In this document: in pieces, positions 1 through 8,024 of the stretch
How positions within the stretch are numbered: the stretch's first letter is position 1
Layout: each line of letters starts with the position of its first letter
Assembly: GCA_016209635.1 (NCBI GenBank)
Contig: JACQWC010000070.1
Coordinates: 1 to 32,782, forward strand
DNA from: Candidatus Rokuibacteriota bacterium
GTDB taxonomy: Bacteria > Methylomirabilota > Methylomirabilia > Rokubacteriales > CSP1-6
Length of the DNA: 32,782 nucleotides
Reading direction: 5' to 3'
The notes under the pieces: generated by a model
Databases searched by the model: none
Told to the model about the DNA's origin: nothing
What the model saw: the letters and a program-made list of their open reading frames with translations, nothing else
Translations under genes and position numbers: made by a program

Positions 1-2
1 AA

Positions 3-713
3 GCCGCCCTGTCCGCCGCCCGGCATAACCAGAAGGCCGTCGCCAAGGACGACTTCGAGCAAGCCAAGGACAAAGTCCTGATGGGCGTCGAGCGCCGCTC
101 CATGATCATCAGCGACACCGAGAAGCGGACGATCGCGTACCACGAGGCCGGACACACGCTGGTGGCCGACTTCCTCCCGGGAACCGACCCCGTGCACAAG
201 GTCACCATCATCCCGCGCGGCCGCGCGCTGGGGCTGACGCAGCAGCTCCCGGTCGACGACCAGTACAACTACTCCCGGGAGTACCTGATCAACCGCGTCA
301 CGATCCTCCTGGGCGGTCGCGCCGCGGAGGAGATCGTCCTGCAGCAGCAGACCACGGGCGCCGGCGACGACCTCGAGAAGGCGACGGAGATAGCGCGCAA
401 GATGGTCTGCGAGTGGGGCATGTCCGAGCGGCTCGGGCCGCTCACGTTCGGCAAGAACGAGGAGCACATCTTCCTCGGCCGGGAGGTGGCGCGCCACAAG
501 GATTACAGCGAGGAGACGGCGCTGGTCATCGACGCGGAGATCACGCGGATCGTGCTGGAGTGCGCGAGCCGCGCCCGCCAGATCCTCGAGGCCAACATCG
601 AGAAGCTCCACGCGCTCGCCCGGGCGCTCCTCGAGCGCGAGTCGCTCGACGGCGAGGACATCGCCCGCATCCTCAGGGCGCGTCCCTTCCAGGAAGCCGC
701 GGCGCCCGCGTAG
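3..713 (+). CDS. ftsH: ATP-dependent zinc metalloprotease FtsH, C-terminal part (5' truncated by window edge)
   Basis: Membrane-anchored AAA+ protease that degrades membrane and short-lived cytosolic proteins. Only the peptidase domain and the end of the AAA lid are present; the frame is open from base 3, so the gene begins outside the window. The zinc-binding HEAGH motif lies at 141-155. The sequence [12 protein letters not shown] supplies the third metal ligand, an Asp at about 366-371. The family motif [11 protein letters not shown] follows. The usual C-terminal helical region ends with a short Ala/Pro-rich tail. The folP start lies 8 bases after the stop, the ftsH-folP-glmM order known from many bacteria. 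Family assignment is secure; the ATPase half cannot be judged. Confidence 0.97.
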   Translation, partial: AALSAARHNQKAVAKDDFEQAKDKVLMGVERRSMIISDTEKRTIAYHEAGHTLVADFLPGTDPVHKVTIIPRGRALGLTQQLPVDDQYNYSREYLINRVTILLGGRAAEEIVLQQQTTGAGDDLEKATEIARKMVCEWGMSERLGPLTFGKNEEHIFLGREVARHKDYSEETALVIDAEITRIVLECASRARQILEANIEKLHALARALLERESLDGEDIARILRARPFQEAAAPA

Positions 714-720
714 TCCCGCA

Positions 721-1680
721 GTGCCCGCACACCGCCGCGCGACGCTCGCGGGTCTGACCGTCGGCGACGGCCTTCCGGTGGCGGTGCTCGGCGCCCTCAA
801 CGTCAGCCCCGAGTCCTTCTACGGCGGCTCGGTCGCGAGGGGGGAGGAGGATCTCGTGCGCGCGGCGCTCGCGATGCAGGAGGCGGGTGCCGCGCTGATC
901 GACGTGGGCGCCCGGTCCACGGCGCCCTACCTCCCGACCGCGATCAGCGAGCGGGAGGAGGAGGCGCGACTCGCGCGCGCCGTCGAGGTCCTCGCCGCGA
1001 AGCTCGCAGTCCCCATCTCCGCCGACACCGCCCGGCCCGGGCCGGCCCGCGCGGCCCTCGACGCCGGCGCGCGCGTCCTGAACGACGTCACCGGCCTCCG
1101 CGATCCCCGCGTCGCCGCGCTCGTCGCCGACCGCTGCGCGGGCCTGATTCTCGCGGCCACGCCGGAGCGGGATGGGCTCGGGGGGCCGTCCGAGACCCGT
1201 AGCTTCTGGGGGTTGACCCGAGCAGGCGCGGAGACAGAGTCCGCCGCGCAGGGCAGCCAGCGTGGTCGAGGAGGGCCCCCCGGGCCCGTCCACGATCCGA
1301 TCGCGGTCGTCGGGGAACTGCTGCGCGAGGCGCTCGAGCGGGCGCGGCAGGCGGGGATCGCGGAGGAACGGATCGTCGTCGATCCCGGGATCGGGTTCTT
1401 CAGGGAGGAGGCGATGCCGTGGGACGAGTGGGACGTCGGGGTGCTCCGGGGGCTTCCCCGCCTTGCCTCGCTCGGGCGTCCTCTCTGCGTCGGCGTCTCC
1501 CGGAAGTCGTTCCTCGGCGCGATCACCGGGCGCCCCCCCGAGGGGCGGCTCGCGGCCTCGCTGGCGGCGACCACTGTCGCCGTGCTCGGCGGCGCCGCCC
1601 TGATCCGGACCCACGACGCCGCCGAGAGCCTCGACGCCGTGCGGGTGACCGAGCGGCTGCGGGGAGCGTCGAGTTCGTGA
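721..1680 (+). CDS. folP: Dihydropteroate synthase with an in-frame internal insertion
   Basis: Condenses 7,8-dihydropterin pyrophosphate with p-aminobenzoate in folate synthesis. TIM-barrel motifs in order: NVSPESF (27-33, usual NxTPDSF), GARSTAP (63-69, usual GGESTRP), ADT (101-103), NDVTG (121-125), DPGIGF (221-226), GVSRKSFLG (258-266) and IRTHD near the C-terminus. It has 319 aa against about 270-285 for the family. The excess lies at residues 153-188, a Gly/Pro/Arg-rich stretch where the MHxxGxPxxMQ loop normally sits; the DNA there is bounded by inverted repeats. The usual MHM is replaced by LAATPERDG. The start is GTG at 721, 8 bases after ftsH. Fold and pterin/PABA motifs are retained, so activity is plausible, but the divergent loop leaves some doubt. 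Confidence 0.9.
   Translation: MPAHRRATLAGLTVGDGLPVAVLGALNVSPESFYGGSVARGEEDLVRAALAMQEAGAALIDVGARSTAPYLPTAISEREEEARLARAVEVLAAKLAVPISADTARPGPARAALDAGARVLNDVTGLRDPRVAALVADRCAGLILAATPERDGLGGPSETRSFWGLTRAGAETESAAQGSQRGRGGPPGPVHDPIAVVGELLREALERARQAGIAEERIVVDPGIGFFREEAMPWDEWDVGVLRGLPRLASLGRPLCVGVSRKSFLGAITGRPPEGRLAASLAATTVAVLGGAALIRTHDAAESLDAVRVTERLRGASSS
1177..1284 (+). repeat. Insertion inside folP with complementary ends (palindromic-element-like)
   Basis: CGGGGGGCC at 1179-1187 is the exact reverse complement of GGCCCCCCG at 1274-1282. The pairing extends outward to 1177/1284 with one G-T wobble. The enclosed segment keeps the folP frame and encodes the low-complexity residues that have no counterpart in the usual enzyme. 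This recalls in-frame palindromic elements described in Rickettsia (RPEs). I see no second copy in this window, so its repetitive nature is inferred, not shown. Confidence 0.45.
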
Positions 1681-1735
1681 GCGCGGGCGGCGGCCGGCCG
1701 GCCGGCCCGAGCGGGGTCCGCGGGCGCCGGAGGAC

Positions 1736-1764
1736 TGTCCCGGTCGGGAGCACCGTTCTACAAT
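1736..1764 (+). promoter_or_regulatory. Weak candidate promoter upstream of glmM
   Basis: In the 109-base gap between folP and glmM, TACAAT at 1759-1764 matches the -10 consensus in five of six positions and stands out in very GC-rich surroundings. The -35 region about 17 bases upstream is a poor match. Transcription from here would leave a leader of about 20 bases before the GTG start of glmM. Confidence 0.25.
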
Positions 1765-1789
1765 CGGGGCCGGGGCCGGGCGCGGGTCG

Positions 1790-3142
1790 GTGACACATCT
1801 CTTCGGGACGGACGGCATTCGCGGCGTCGCCAACGAGGAGCCGCTGACGGCGGACCTCGCCTACCGGGTGGGCCGGCAGCTCGTCGCGACGCTTCGCGCC
1901 GAGCGCGGCACCGAGCGCGTGCGGCTCGTCATCGGGCGCGACACCCGCCGCTCGGGGCCGCTGCTCGAGTCGGCGCTGGTCGCGGGCGTGCTGTCGGCGG
2001 GTGGGGACTGCTACGCGGTCGGCGTCCTGCCCACCCCTGGCATCGCCCTCCTCACGCGGACCCTGGAGGCGCACGGGGGCATCGTGCTGTCGGCGTCGCA
2101 CAACCCGTTCGAGGACAACGGCATCAAGCTCTTCTCCTCCGAGGGCACGAAGCTGCCCGACTCCTGGGAGGACGAGATCGAGCAGGGCCTCCAGGGCGAG
2201 GATCGGGCGCCGCGGGCGCGGGGTGGGGAGATCGGCCGGCTCGTGACCTACGCCCGGGCCGAGGCCGACTACGTCGACTTTCTCTGCCGGTGCTTCCCGC
2301 TCGACCTGGCCGGCATCACGGTCGCCCTCGACTGCGCCCACGGCGCGACCTACCGCGTGGCGCCCCGGCTGTTCAGGCGCCTCGGGGCGCGCGTCGTCGC
2401 GCTCGGCGCCCGCCCGAGCGGCACCAACATCAACGCGGGGTGCGGCGCGCTCCACCCCGAGGCCCTGCAGCGGAAGGTCAAGACCGCGCGCGCCCAGGTC
2501 GGCTTCGCGTTCGACGGCGACGGCGACCGACTGATCTCGGTGGACCACACCGGCGAGATCCGCGACGGCGACTACGCGCTGGCGATCGCGGCGCTCCACC
2601 TGGCGGGGAGCGCGCGGCTCAAGGGGAACGTGGTGGTGACGACGGTCATGGCCAACTACGGCCTCGACGAGGCGCTCCGGAAGGCCGGCATCGGCGTCGT
2701 GAAGACCCAGGTGGGCGACCGGTATGTGTTCGAGGAGATGCAGCGGCTCGGGGCCAGCCTCGGCGGCGAGCAGTCGGGTCACCTGATCTTCCTCGACCAC
2801 TCGCCGGCGGGCGACGGGATCCTGTCGGCGCTGGCGCTGCTCGGCGTGGTGCGGGAGACCGGTGCGCCGCTCGCCTCCCTGGCCGCCTGCATGCGGAAGT
2901 TGCCGCAGGTCCTCGTGAACGTCCCCGTGCGGGAGAAGCCGCCCATCGAGTCGCTGCCGACGTTCGCCGACCGGGTGCGCGCCTTCGAGGCGGAGCTGAA
3001 CGGCGCGGGCCGGATCCTCGTCCGGTACTCCGGCACCGAGGCGCTCGCGCGCGTGATGGTCGAGGGGGCGGACGGGGCGCGGATCCGCGCGATGGCGGAC
3101 GAGCTGGCGGGACTGATCCGGGGACTGATCGGCGAGGCGTGA
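1790..3142 (+). CDS. glmM: Phosphoglucosamine mutase
   Basis: Interconverts glucosamine-6-phosphate and glucosamine-1-phosphate for UDP-GlcNAc, peptidoglycan and LPS synthesis in the cytosol. It has the four-domain alpha-D-phosphohexomutase architecture at 450 aa, the normal GlmM length. Visible motifs: the N-terminal FGTDGIRG (5-12), the active phosphoserine in SASHNP (Ser103), the Mg-binding DGDGDR (242-247), the sugar-binding GEQSGH, and the phosphate-binding RYSGTE near the C-terminus. The start is GTG at 1790, giving the typical GlmM beginning. The stop codon abuts the acpS ATG directly, implying co-transcription and probably coupling. The assignment over other phosphohexomutases rests on the ftsH-folP-glmM context and the motif spelling. 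Confidence 0.97.
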   Translation: MTHLFGTDGIRGVANEEPLTADLAYRVGRQLVATLRAERGTERVRLVIGRDTRRSGPLLESALVAGVLSAGGDCYAVGVLPTPGIALLTRTLEAHGGIVLSASHNPFEDNGIKLFSSEGTKLPDSWEDEIEQGLQGEDRAPRARGGEIGRLVTYARAEADYVDFLCRCFPLDLAGITVALDCAHGATYRVAPRLFRRLGARVVALGARPSGTNINAGCGALHPEALQRKVKTARAQVGFAFDGDGDRLISVDHTGEIRDGDYALAIAALHLAGSARLKGNVVVTTVMANYGLDEALRKAGIGVVKTQVGDRYVFEEMQRLGASLGGEQSGHLIFLDHSPAGDGILSALALLGVVRETGAPLASLAACMRKLPQVLVNVPVREKPPIESLPTFADRVRAFEAELNGAGRILVRYSGTEALARVMVEGADGARIRAMADELAGLIRGLIGEA

Positions 3143-3556
3143 ATGATCAAGGGGATCGGCATCGACATCGTGCGCATTCCCCGCATGCGCGAGGTGATCG
3201 CGCGCTGGGAGGGCCGATTCCTCCGGCGGGTCTTCACCGAGGCGGAGATCGCCTACTGCGTCTCCCGGCGGGACCCCGTCCCGCACTTCGCGGCGCGGTT
3301 CGCCGCCAAGGAGGCGGGGCTCAAGGCGCTCGGCACGGGGCTCAATCTCGGCGTGAGCTGGCGCGAGCTCGAGGTGCGGCGCGAGCGCGGTGAGCCGCCG
3401 ACGCTCGTCCTCTCGGGCCGCTCGCGGGAGATCGGCCTGGCCCGAGGCGGAAGCCGCATGCTCCTGGCGCTCACCCACGACGGGGACTATGCGCTGGCAC
3501 AGGCCATGCTCGTCGACGATGGTTCGCCTCGCGATGCGCGTTCCGAGACTCGCTAG
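3143..3556 (+). CDS. acpS: Holo-[acyl-carrier-protein] synthase
   Basis: Transfers the 4'-phosphopantetheine arm of CoA to the conserved serine of acyl carrier proteins. It is 137 aa, the usual AcpS length plus a short tail. The N-terminus GIGIDIVRIPR contains the Mg-ligand Asp8. The second signature RFAAKEAGLKALGTG (52-66) contains Glu57 and the CoA-binding Lys. The start is the ATG immediately after the glmM stop. This enzyme could activate both the fatty-acid ACP and the dedicated ACP at 12859-13134, since no other phosphopantetheinyl transferase is visible in the window; that link is inference. Confidence 0.95.
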   Translation: MIKGIGIDIVRIPRMREVIARWEGRFLRRVFTEAEIAYCVSRRDPVPHFAARFAAKEAGLKALGTGLNLGVSWRELEVRRERGEPPTLVLSGRSREIGLARGGSRMLLALTHDGDYALAQAMLVDDGSPRDARSETR

Positions 3557-4292
3557 CGTGGCCGCCGGACCGCTCATCCTCTACGGCTGCGCCGCGCACC
3601 CCGTCGACCTCGGCGGGGCGCCCCCACGCGGCCACATCGCGACCCAGCCGGGCCGCCCGGGCGTCGTAATCGCGGCCCCGCACGGCAACTCCGACGCACG
3701 CACCGGAGAGATCGCGGCGGAGATCGCCCGGCGCACCGGCTTCGGCCTCGTCGTCGCGACGGGATTCGCCCTCGAGCCGGACACCCCCGGGCGGCCGGGC
3801 CGTCGCTATCAGGTGAATCGACCGCGCGAAGGCGTGCCCGGCAACGGGCCGTCGATGGAAGCCGCCACCGAGGACGCCCGACGGGTCTACGAGGCGTACG
3901 AGCGTCGTGTGCGCGAGGTGGCCCAGGGGCCGCTCGAGTTCTACGCCGAGATCCACGGGAACGGCGGTCATCAGTCCGCCGGCCGCATCGAGATCGCGAC
4001 CGTCGGCGTGGAGCGCGCGCACGCCGTTCAGCTCCGGGAGCTGCTCGAGCTGATCCGCGAGGCTCACCTCTCCGCCGATCGCGAGGCGCCGCGCCTCGAG
4101 ATCCTGGTCGAGCCCGCCGACACTCTCCGCTACGCCGCGTCGGGCGCCAAGCGGGACGGCATCCTCCGGTTGCCCGCCCGGGCGCTCCACATCGAGTTGC
4201 CGCGCGCCGCGCGCACCGAGTGGCGCGCCCTCTACACCGCGATCCTCGCCGACTTCCTCGCCCAGGCGGCGACCCTCCGGCCGCTCCGCTGA
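3519..4292 (+). CDS. Putative lipoprotein resembling N-formylglutamate amidohydrolase
   Basis: Likely an exported hydrolase. From the ATG at 3519 the protein has 257 aa; ATG at 3534 is an alternative. Both overlap the acpS end in a different frame. A basic, then hydrophobic N-terminus ends in LILYGC (Cys24), a plausible lipobox. The mature part carries APHGN (53-57), RRYQVNRPREG (95-105) and EIHGNGG (144-150). These resemble the spaced SPH, NR-P and D-HG metal-binding blocks of the N-formylglutamate amidohydrolase (HutG) family. It lies between acpS and nnrD with 3 bases to the next start. Substrate unknown; membership of this zinc amidohydrolase-like fold is an impression from motif order only. 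Confidence 0.6.
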   Translation: MVRLAMRVPRLASVAAGPLILYGCAAHPVDLGGAPPRGHIATQPGRPGVVIAAPHGNSDARTGEIAAEIARRTGFGLVVATGFALEPDTPGRPGRRYQVNRPREGVPGNGPSMEAATEDARRVYEAYERRVREVAQGPLEFYAEIHGNGGHQSAGRIEIATVGVERAHAVQLRELLELIREAHLSADREAPRLEILVEPADTLRYAASGAKRDGILRLPARALHIELPRAARTEWRALYTAILADFLAQAATLRPLR

Positions 4293-4295
4293 CCC

Positions 4296-5867
4296 GTGCT
4301 TGCCGTGTTCACGGCCGATGAGATGCGACGCCTCGACCGGCGCGCCGTCGCGGAGCTCGGGATCCCCGGCGCCGTCCTGATGGAGAACGCCGGGCGCGGG
4401 GCGGCCGAGGCGATCGTCGCGTACCTCGGGCGGGCGCGGAAGGGGGCCCGGGTCGTGATCGTCTGCGGCAAGGGCGGAAACGGCGGCGATGGCTTCGTGG
4501 TCGCGCGCTGGCTCGCGCGGCGCGGCGCGCGTCCCCGGGTGCTGCTCGCGGTGTCTCCCGATGAGATCACCGGCGACGCCGCGCGCAAGCTCGACGCCCT
4601 GCGGCGGAGCGGGGCCCGCCCGGTGATCGTCGAGGACGACGCGGTCGCGACGCCGGCGCTCGCGCGCGCCGACCTCGTCGTCGACGCGCTCCTCGGCACG
4701 GGAACGCGGGGCGCTCCCGCCGGCCTCATCGCCCGGATGATCGAGCGGATCAACGCGAGCGGCCGCCCGGTCGTCGCCCTCGACGTGCCCTCCGGGCTCC
4801 CGGCCGACGGCGGGAGCCCGCCGGGCCCGGCGATCCGGGCGACGATGACGCTCACCTTCGCCGGGCTCAAGCGCGGTCTCGTCGAGGAGCCGGGCGCCGA
4901 CCTCGCGGGGCGCGTCCAGGTGGTCCCGATCGGCATCCCCCAGGCCGAGGCCCTGCGCGGCGTCACGACCTTCGTGCTGGAGGCGAGTGACGTCGCGCGG
5001 CACTTCCCATCCCGCCCCCGCCGCGCCCACAAGGGCACTTATGGCCACCTTCTCATCGTCGCCGGCTCCCTCGGAAAGACCGGCGCCGCCGCGCTGGCGG
5101 CCAGGGCCGCGATGCGGAGCGGGGCGGGTCTCGTCACGGTCGCGACGCCCGCCAGCCAGCAACCGGTCGTCGCGGGTCTCACCCTCGAGGCGATGACCGA
5201 ACCGCTGCCCGAGACCGCAGCGCGGACGATCGGCGGGAAGGCGCGGGAGGTCGTCGTCGAGCTGGCGGCCGCGCGCGACGCCGTCGCCCTCGGGCCCGGT
5301 CTCGGTCTCGACCCCGAGACCCAGGAGGTCGTCCGCGTGCTCGCGCGCGACCTTGCGAAGCCGCTCGCGCTCGACGCGGACGCGCTGACGGCGCTCGCCG
5401 GCCATCTCGACCTCCTGCGCTCCGCCCCGGCCCCCCGGTGCCTCACGCCGCATCCCGGCGAGATGGCACGGATGCTCGGCGTGAGCGTTGCCGACGTCCA
5501 GCGCGATCGCGTCGCGTGCGCCCGCGAGTTCGCGACCACCTGGGGCGCGCACGTCGTCCTGAAGGGCGCCGGGAGCATCATCGGCAGCCCCGACGGGTCC
5601 GTGTGGCTCAATCCGACGGGCAACGCCGGCATGGCGAGCGGTGGAACGGGAGACGTGCTGACCGGAATCCTGGGCGCGTTGCTCGCCCGCGGCCTCCCGC
5701 CCGGCGCGGCCCTCGGTGCGGCCGTCTACCTCCACGGTCGGGCCGGGGACATCGCGCGGGCCCGAGTGGGGGAGGAATCGCTGATCGCTGGCGATGTGAT
5801 CGCCGCGCTGCCGGAGGCGTTCGCCGAGCTGCCCCGCGCGCCAGGTCGGGACGCCGGCGACGCGTGA
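4296..5867 (+). CDS. nnr: Bifunctional NAD(P)H-hydrate epimerase / ADP-dependent NAD(P)H-hydrate dehydratase
   Basis: Repairs hydrated NADH and NADPH: the N-terminal YjeF_N domain (about 1-215) epimerises the R form, and the C-terminal ribokinase-like domain (about 230-515) dehydrates the S form using ADP. Epimerase signatures are MENAGRGAAE (29-38) and GKGGNGGDGFVVAR (58-71). Dehydratase signatures are KGTYGHLLIVAGS (246-258), RSGAGLVTVATP, LTPHPGEMARMLG (383-395) and the catalytic Asp in ASGGTGDVLTG (447-457). Its 523 aa match the fused form. The start is GTG at 4296, 3 bases after the preceding stop. The stop overlaps the tsaE GTG start by 4 bases, a partnership common in bacteria. Confidence 0.96.
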   Translation: MLAVFTADEMRRLDRRAVAELGIPGAVLMENAGRGAAEAIVAYLGRARKGARVVIVCGKGGNGGDGFVVARWLARRGARPRVLLAVSPDEITGDAARKLDALRRSGARPVIVEDDAVATPALARADLVVDALLGTGTRGAPAGLIARMIERINASGRPVVALDVPSGLPADGGSPPGPAIRATMTLTFAGLKRGLVEEPGADLAGRVQVVPIGIPQAEALRGVTTFVLEASDVARHFPSRPRRAHKGTYGHLLIVAGSLGKTGAAALAARAAMRSGAGLVTVATPASQQPVVAGLTLEAMTEPLPETAARTIGGKAREVVVELAAARDAVALGPGLGLDPETQEVVRVLARDLAKPLALDADALTALAGHLDLLRSAPAPRCLTPHPGEMARMLGVSVADVQRDRVACAREFATTWGAHVVLKGAGSIIGSPDGSVWLNPTGNAGMASGGTGDVLTGILGALLARGLPPGAALGAAVYLHGRAGDIARARVGEESLIAGDVIAALPEAFAELPRAPGRDAGDA

Positions 5868-6313
5868 CGGTCGACACGTCGCTCGTCAGCTCGAGCGCCG
5901 AGGAGACCGCGGCCGCGGGCGAACGGCTCGGCAAGACGCTCGGCCCCGGCGCGGTCGTCGCCCTCACCGGCGAGCTGGGCGCCGGCAAGACCTGCTTCAT
6001 CCAGGGGGTCGCGCGGGGCCTCGGGGTCACGGCCCGAGCGACGAGTCCGACGTTCGTCCTCGTCAACGAGTATCGAGGGCGGCTGCCCGTCCACCACGTC
6101 GACGCGTACCGGACGCGGAGCCTCGCCGAGCTGCAGGACCTCGGGCTCGACGAGCTGTTCGACGGCGACGGGGTCACGCTCGTCGAGTGGGCGGATCGGC
6201 TCCTCGCGCTGCTCCCGGCCCGGACGATCCACGTGCGCATCACGGGCGTGGGCGCCGAGCCGCGCGCGATCGTGATCCGGAGCCCGGAGGACGTATCGAA
6301 AGCGGCACGTTGA
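5864..6313 (+). CDS. tsaE: tRNA threonylcarbamoyladenosine biosynthesis ATPase TsaE
   Basis: P-loop ATPase of the TsaBDE complex, which makes the t6A modification at position 37 of ANN-decoding tRNAs. The protein has 149 aa, normal for TsaE. Walker A is GELGAGKT (36-43). SPTFVLVNEY and HHVDAYR follow, as in the family, then a Walker-B-like LVEWADRL near the C-terminus. The start is GTG at 5864, overlapping the preceding stop as GTGA; this gives the right N-terminal length, whereas longer readings run through the nnr gene. tsaB and tsaD are not in the window. Confidence 0.94.
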   Translation: MTVDTSLVSSSAEETAAAGERLGKTLGPGAVVALTGELGAGKTCFIQGVARGLGVTARATSPTFVLVNEYRGRLPVHHVDAYRTRSLAELQDLGLDELFDGDGVTLVEWADRLLALLPARTIHVRITGVGAEPRAIVIRSPEDVSKAAR

Positions 6314-6348
6314 CCCGGGTCGTCGGCGGGCGTAGAGAGGGAGGCTGG

Positions 6349-7023
6349 ATGAAGGACTGGCCCCTCGCCGAGCGCCCGCGCGAGCGCCTCCTCTGGAACG
6401 GCCCGGAGGCGCTCGCGGACGCGGAGCTGCTCGCGATCCAGCTCGGCTCGGGCACGCGCGGCAAGAGCGCGGTCGAGCTCGCGCGGGAGATGCTCGCGAC
6501 CTACGGGTCGCTCGCGGACGTCGCGGGCCGGGAGGCGACCGAGCTGGCGCGGGTCCGCGGCGTCGGGCGGGCCAAGGCCGCCCGCCTGGTCGCGACGTTC
6601 GAGCTGACGCGCCGTCTCCGCGCGCGGCCGCTCGGGGCGCGCACGGTGCTGTCGACCCCGGCGGAGGTCTACGCGGCCTTCGCGCCCCTCATGGAGGACC
6701 TCAAGCGCGAGGTGTTCCGCGTCGCCCTGCTCGACGCCCAGAACGGGCTCCTCCGCGATCGAGTCGTTTCCGAGGGGACGCTGTCCGCGAGCCTGGTCCA
6801 TCCCCGCGAGGTGTTCAAGCCGGCGATCCTCGAGTCGGCGTCGTCCGTGATCCTCCTGCACAACCATCCGAGCGGGGACCCGACGCCGAGCCGCGAAGAT
6901 ATCCGCCTCACGCGGCAGCTCGTGGAGTGCGCGCGCCTCCTCGACCTGCGCATCCACGACCACGTGATCGTCGGGCGGGGTCGGTTCGTGAGCCTGGCCG
7001 AGCGCGGTATGATCGCTTGCTAG
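6349..7023 (+). CDS. radC: RadC family JAMM-domain protein
   Basis: Belongs to the RadC family, named after a DNA-repair phenotype but with no settled biochemical role. It has 224 aa, the usual length. A helix-hairpin-helix segment GVGRAKAARL lies at about 71-80. The C-terminal JAB1/MPN (JAMM) metal site HNHPSGDPTPSRED (171-184) includes His171, His173 and Asp184, and EGTLSASLVHPREVFKPA precedes it. ATG at 6349 follows a purine-rich GAGAGGGAGG stretch and starts with KDWPLAERPRERLL, the characteristic RadC opening. It lies 35 bases after tsaE on the same strand. Confidence 0.95.
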   Translation: MKDWPLAERPRERLLWNGPEALADAELLAIQLGSGTRGKSAVELAREMLATYGSLADVAGREATELARVRGVGRAKAARLVATFELTRRLRARPLGARTVLSTPAEVYAAFAPLMEDLKREVFRVALLDAQNGLLRDRVVSEGTLSASLVHPREVFKPAILESASSVILLHNHPSGDPTPSREDIRLTRQLVECARLLDLRIHDHVIVGRGRFVSLAERGMIAC

Positions 7024-7052
7024 TCCCGATTCCGGGGGGAGGTCCACTCGAC

Positions 7053-7499
7053 ATGGCGATCAAGGTGCGAGGCGTGGGTCATGTGGTCCTGAAGGTGCGT
7101 GACCTCGAGCGCGCGGCGCGCTTCTACCGGGAGGTGCTCGGGCTCGAGGAGGTCGCGCGGATGGCGGACCGGATGGTCTTCTTCTCCGCGGGCGCGAACC
7201 ACCACGACCTGGCGCTCCTGGCGGTCGGGGAAGGCGCCCCGATGCCCGACCGGGCCTCGGTCGGGCTCTACCACGTGGCCCTGAAGATCGGCGACGACCT
7301 CGAGACCCTCCGCGCCGCGAAGGCGCACCTCGAAACCCATGGGGTCAGGATCCAGGGGATCTCGAACCACCGGGTGAGCCAGTCGATCTACTTCAGCGAT
7401 CCCGACGGGAACGGCCTCGAGGTGTTCGTGGACGCCGACCCGGGGGTCTGGCGCACCGACCCGACTTCGGTCGCGACGGTCGAACCGCTCCAGCTCTAG
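7053..7499 (+). CDS. VOC superfamily (glyoxalase/extradiol dioxygenase-like) protein
   Basis: Small metalloenzyme-type protein of 148 aa with the paired beta-alpha-beta-beta-beta modules of the vicinal oxygen chelate fold. The first module is GHVVLKVRDLERAARFYREVLGL, with a metal-ligand His in GHV. The second is LYHVALKIGDDLETLRAAKAHLE, with a second His. The end is FSDPDGNGLEVFVD, whose Glu is the expected third ligand. The spacing resembles CatE-like catechol 2,3-dioxygenases and uncharacterised glyoxalases, and the substrate cannot be read from sequence. ATG at 7053 is preceded by GGGGGGAGG at about 7034-7042. Its 3' end faces the small - strand gene with a 7-base gap. Confidence 0.88.
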   Translation: MAIKVRGVGHVVLKVRDLERAARFYREVLGLEEVARMADRMVFFSAGANHHDLALLAVGEGAPMPDRASVGLYHVALKIGDDLETLRAAKAHLETHGVRIQGISNHRVSQSIYFSDPDGNGLEVFVDADPGVWRTDPTSVATVEPLQL

Positions 7500-7506
7500 C
7501 GGCCCG

Positions 7507-7749
7507 TCACCCCTTCGCGAGCTTCTCGATCTCCTTCCGCGGGAGCGTCTGAAGGCGCGAGAGGAGCGTCTTGACCTTGCGCTCGGAAGCATCGTCCGCG
7601 AGGATCAGCTTCTTCGATCGGGTGCCGTTCACGATGTACGCGACCCAGTCGTCGAGGTTCGGCGTACCGCGCCAGGCGACGGTCACGCCGCTGAGACGCA
7701 TTCGTCGACGACCTTCTACCTTCGCGAGTGGCTTCCGACTTCCCTCCAT
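7507..7749 (-). CDS. Small hypothetical protein (80 aa)
   Basis: I do not recognise the family. The ATG at 7749 gives 80 basic residues: an N-terminal Lys/Arg-rich segment, a central GVTVAWRGTPNLDDWVAYIV that looks like a folded beta-alpha unit, and a Lys-rich amphipathic C-terminus. Support for a real gene is GAGGA plus a second AGGA upstream of the ATG on the - strand, a promoter-like TTGACA/TAAGTT pair about 80 bases further upstream, and convergence with the VOC gene with almost no gap. An in-frame upstream ATG at 7833 would add 28 low-complexity Arg/Ser residues and is less likely, because it lies inside the candidate promoter. Confidence 0.55.
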   Translation of the reverse strand: MEGSRKPLAKVEGRRRMRLSGVTVAWRGTPNLDDWVAYIVNGTRSKKLILADDASERKVKTLLSRLQTLPRKEIEKLAKG

Positions 7750-7831
7750 TGGTCCTCGTTCCTCTCCGTCACCGTTGGACGTTCGCGTTCGCTCGGGTCG
7801 ACTCCTATCGCGCGCAGAACGATGCTCGCTC

Positions 7832-7861
7832 AACTTACGAGCGTCGCGATTTCAGTGTCAA
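7832..7861 (-). promoter_or_regulatory. Candidate sigma-70-type promoter for the small - strand gene
   Basis: Read on the - strand, a perfect TTGACA (7861-7856) is followed after 18 bases by TAAGTT (7837-7832), which matches the key T, A and final T of the -10 consensus. Predicted transcription starts near 7825, about 75 bases before the ATG at 7749. Such a clean -35 is unusual in this GC-rich window. Confidence 0.45.
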
Positions 7862-8024
7862 GGTCTCGTTTGTCCGCATTCCATCGGCGCGTGACGCGGG
7901 CCGGACCGTCGGCGAGCGCGTGGAATGGGCAAATCTTTCCTGCCCACGCCGTCGTGGACGAACGGACCGTCGTTTTTCCGGGGTCTGCCTGCGAGAGCGC
8001 ATCAGGCCGTTCAATTTTGTCGAT

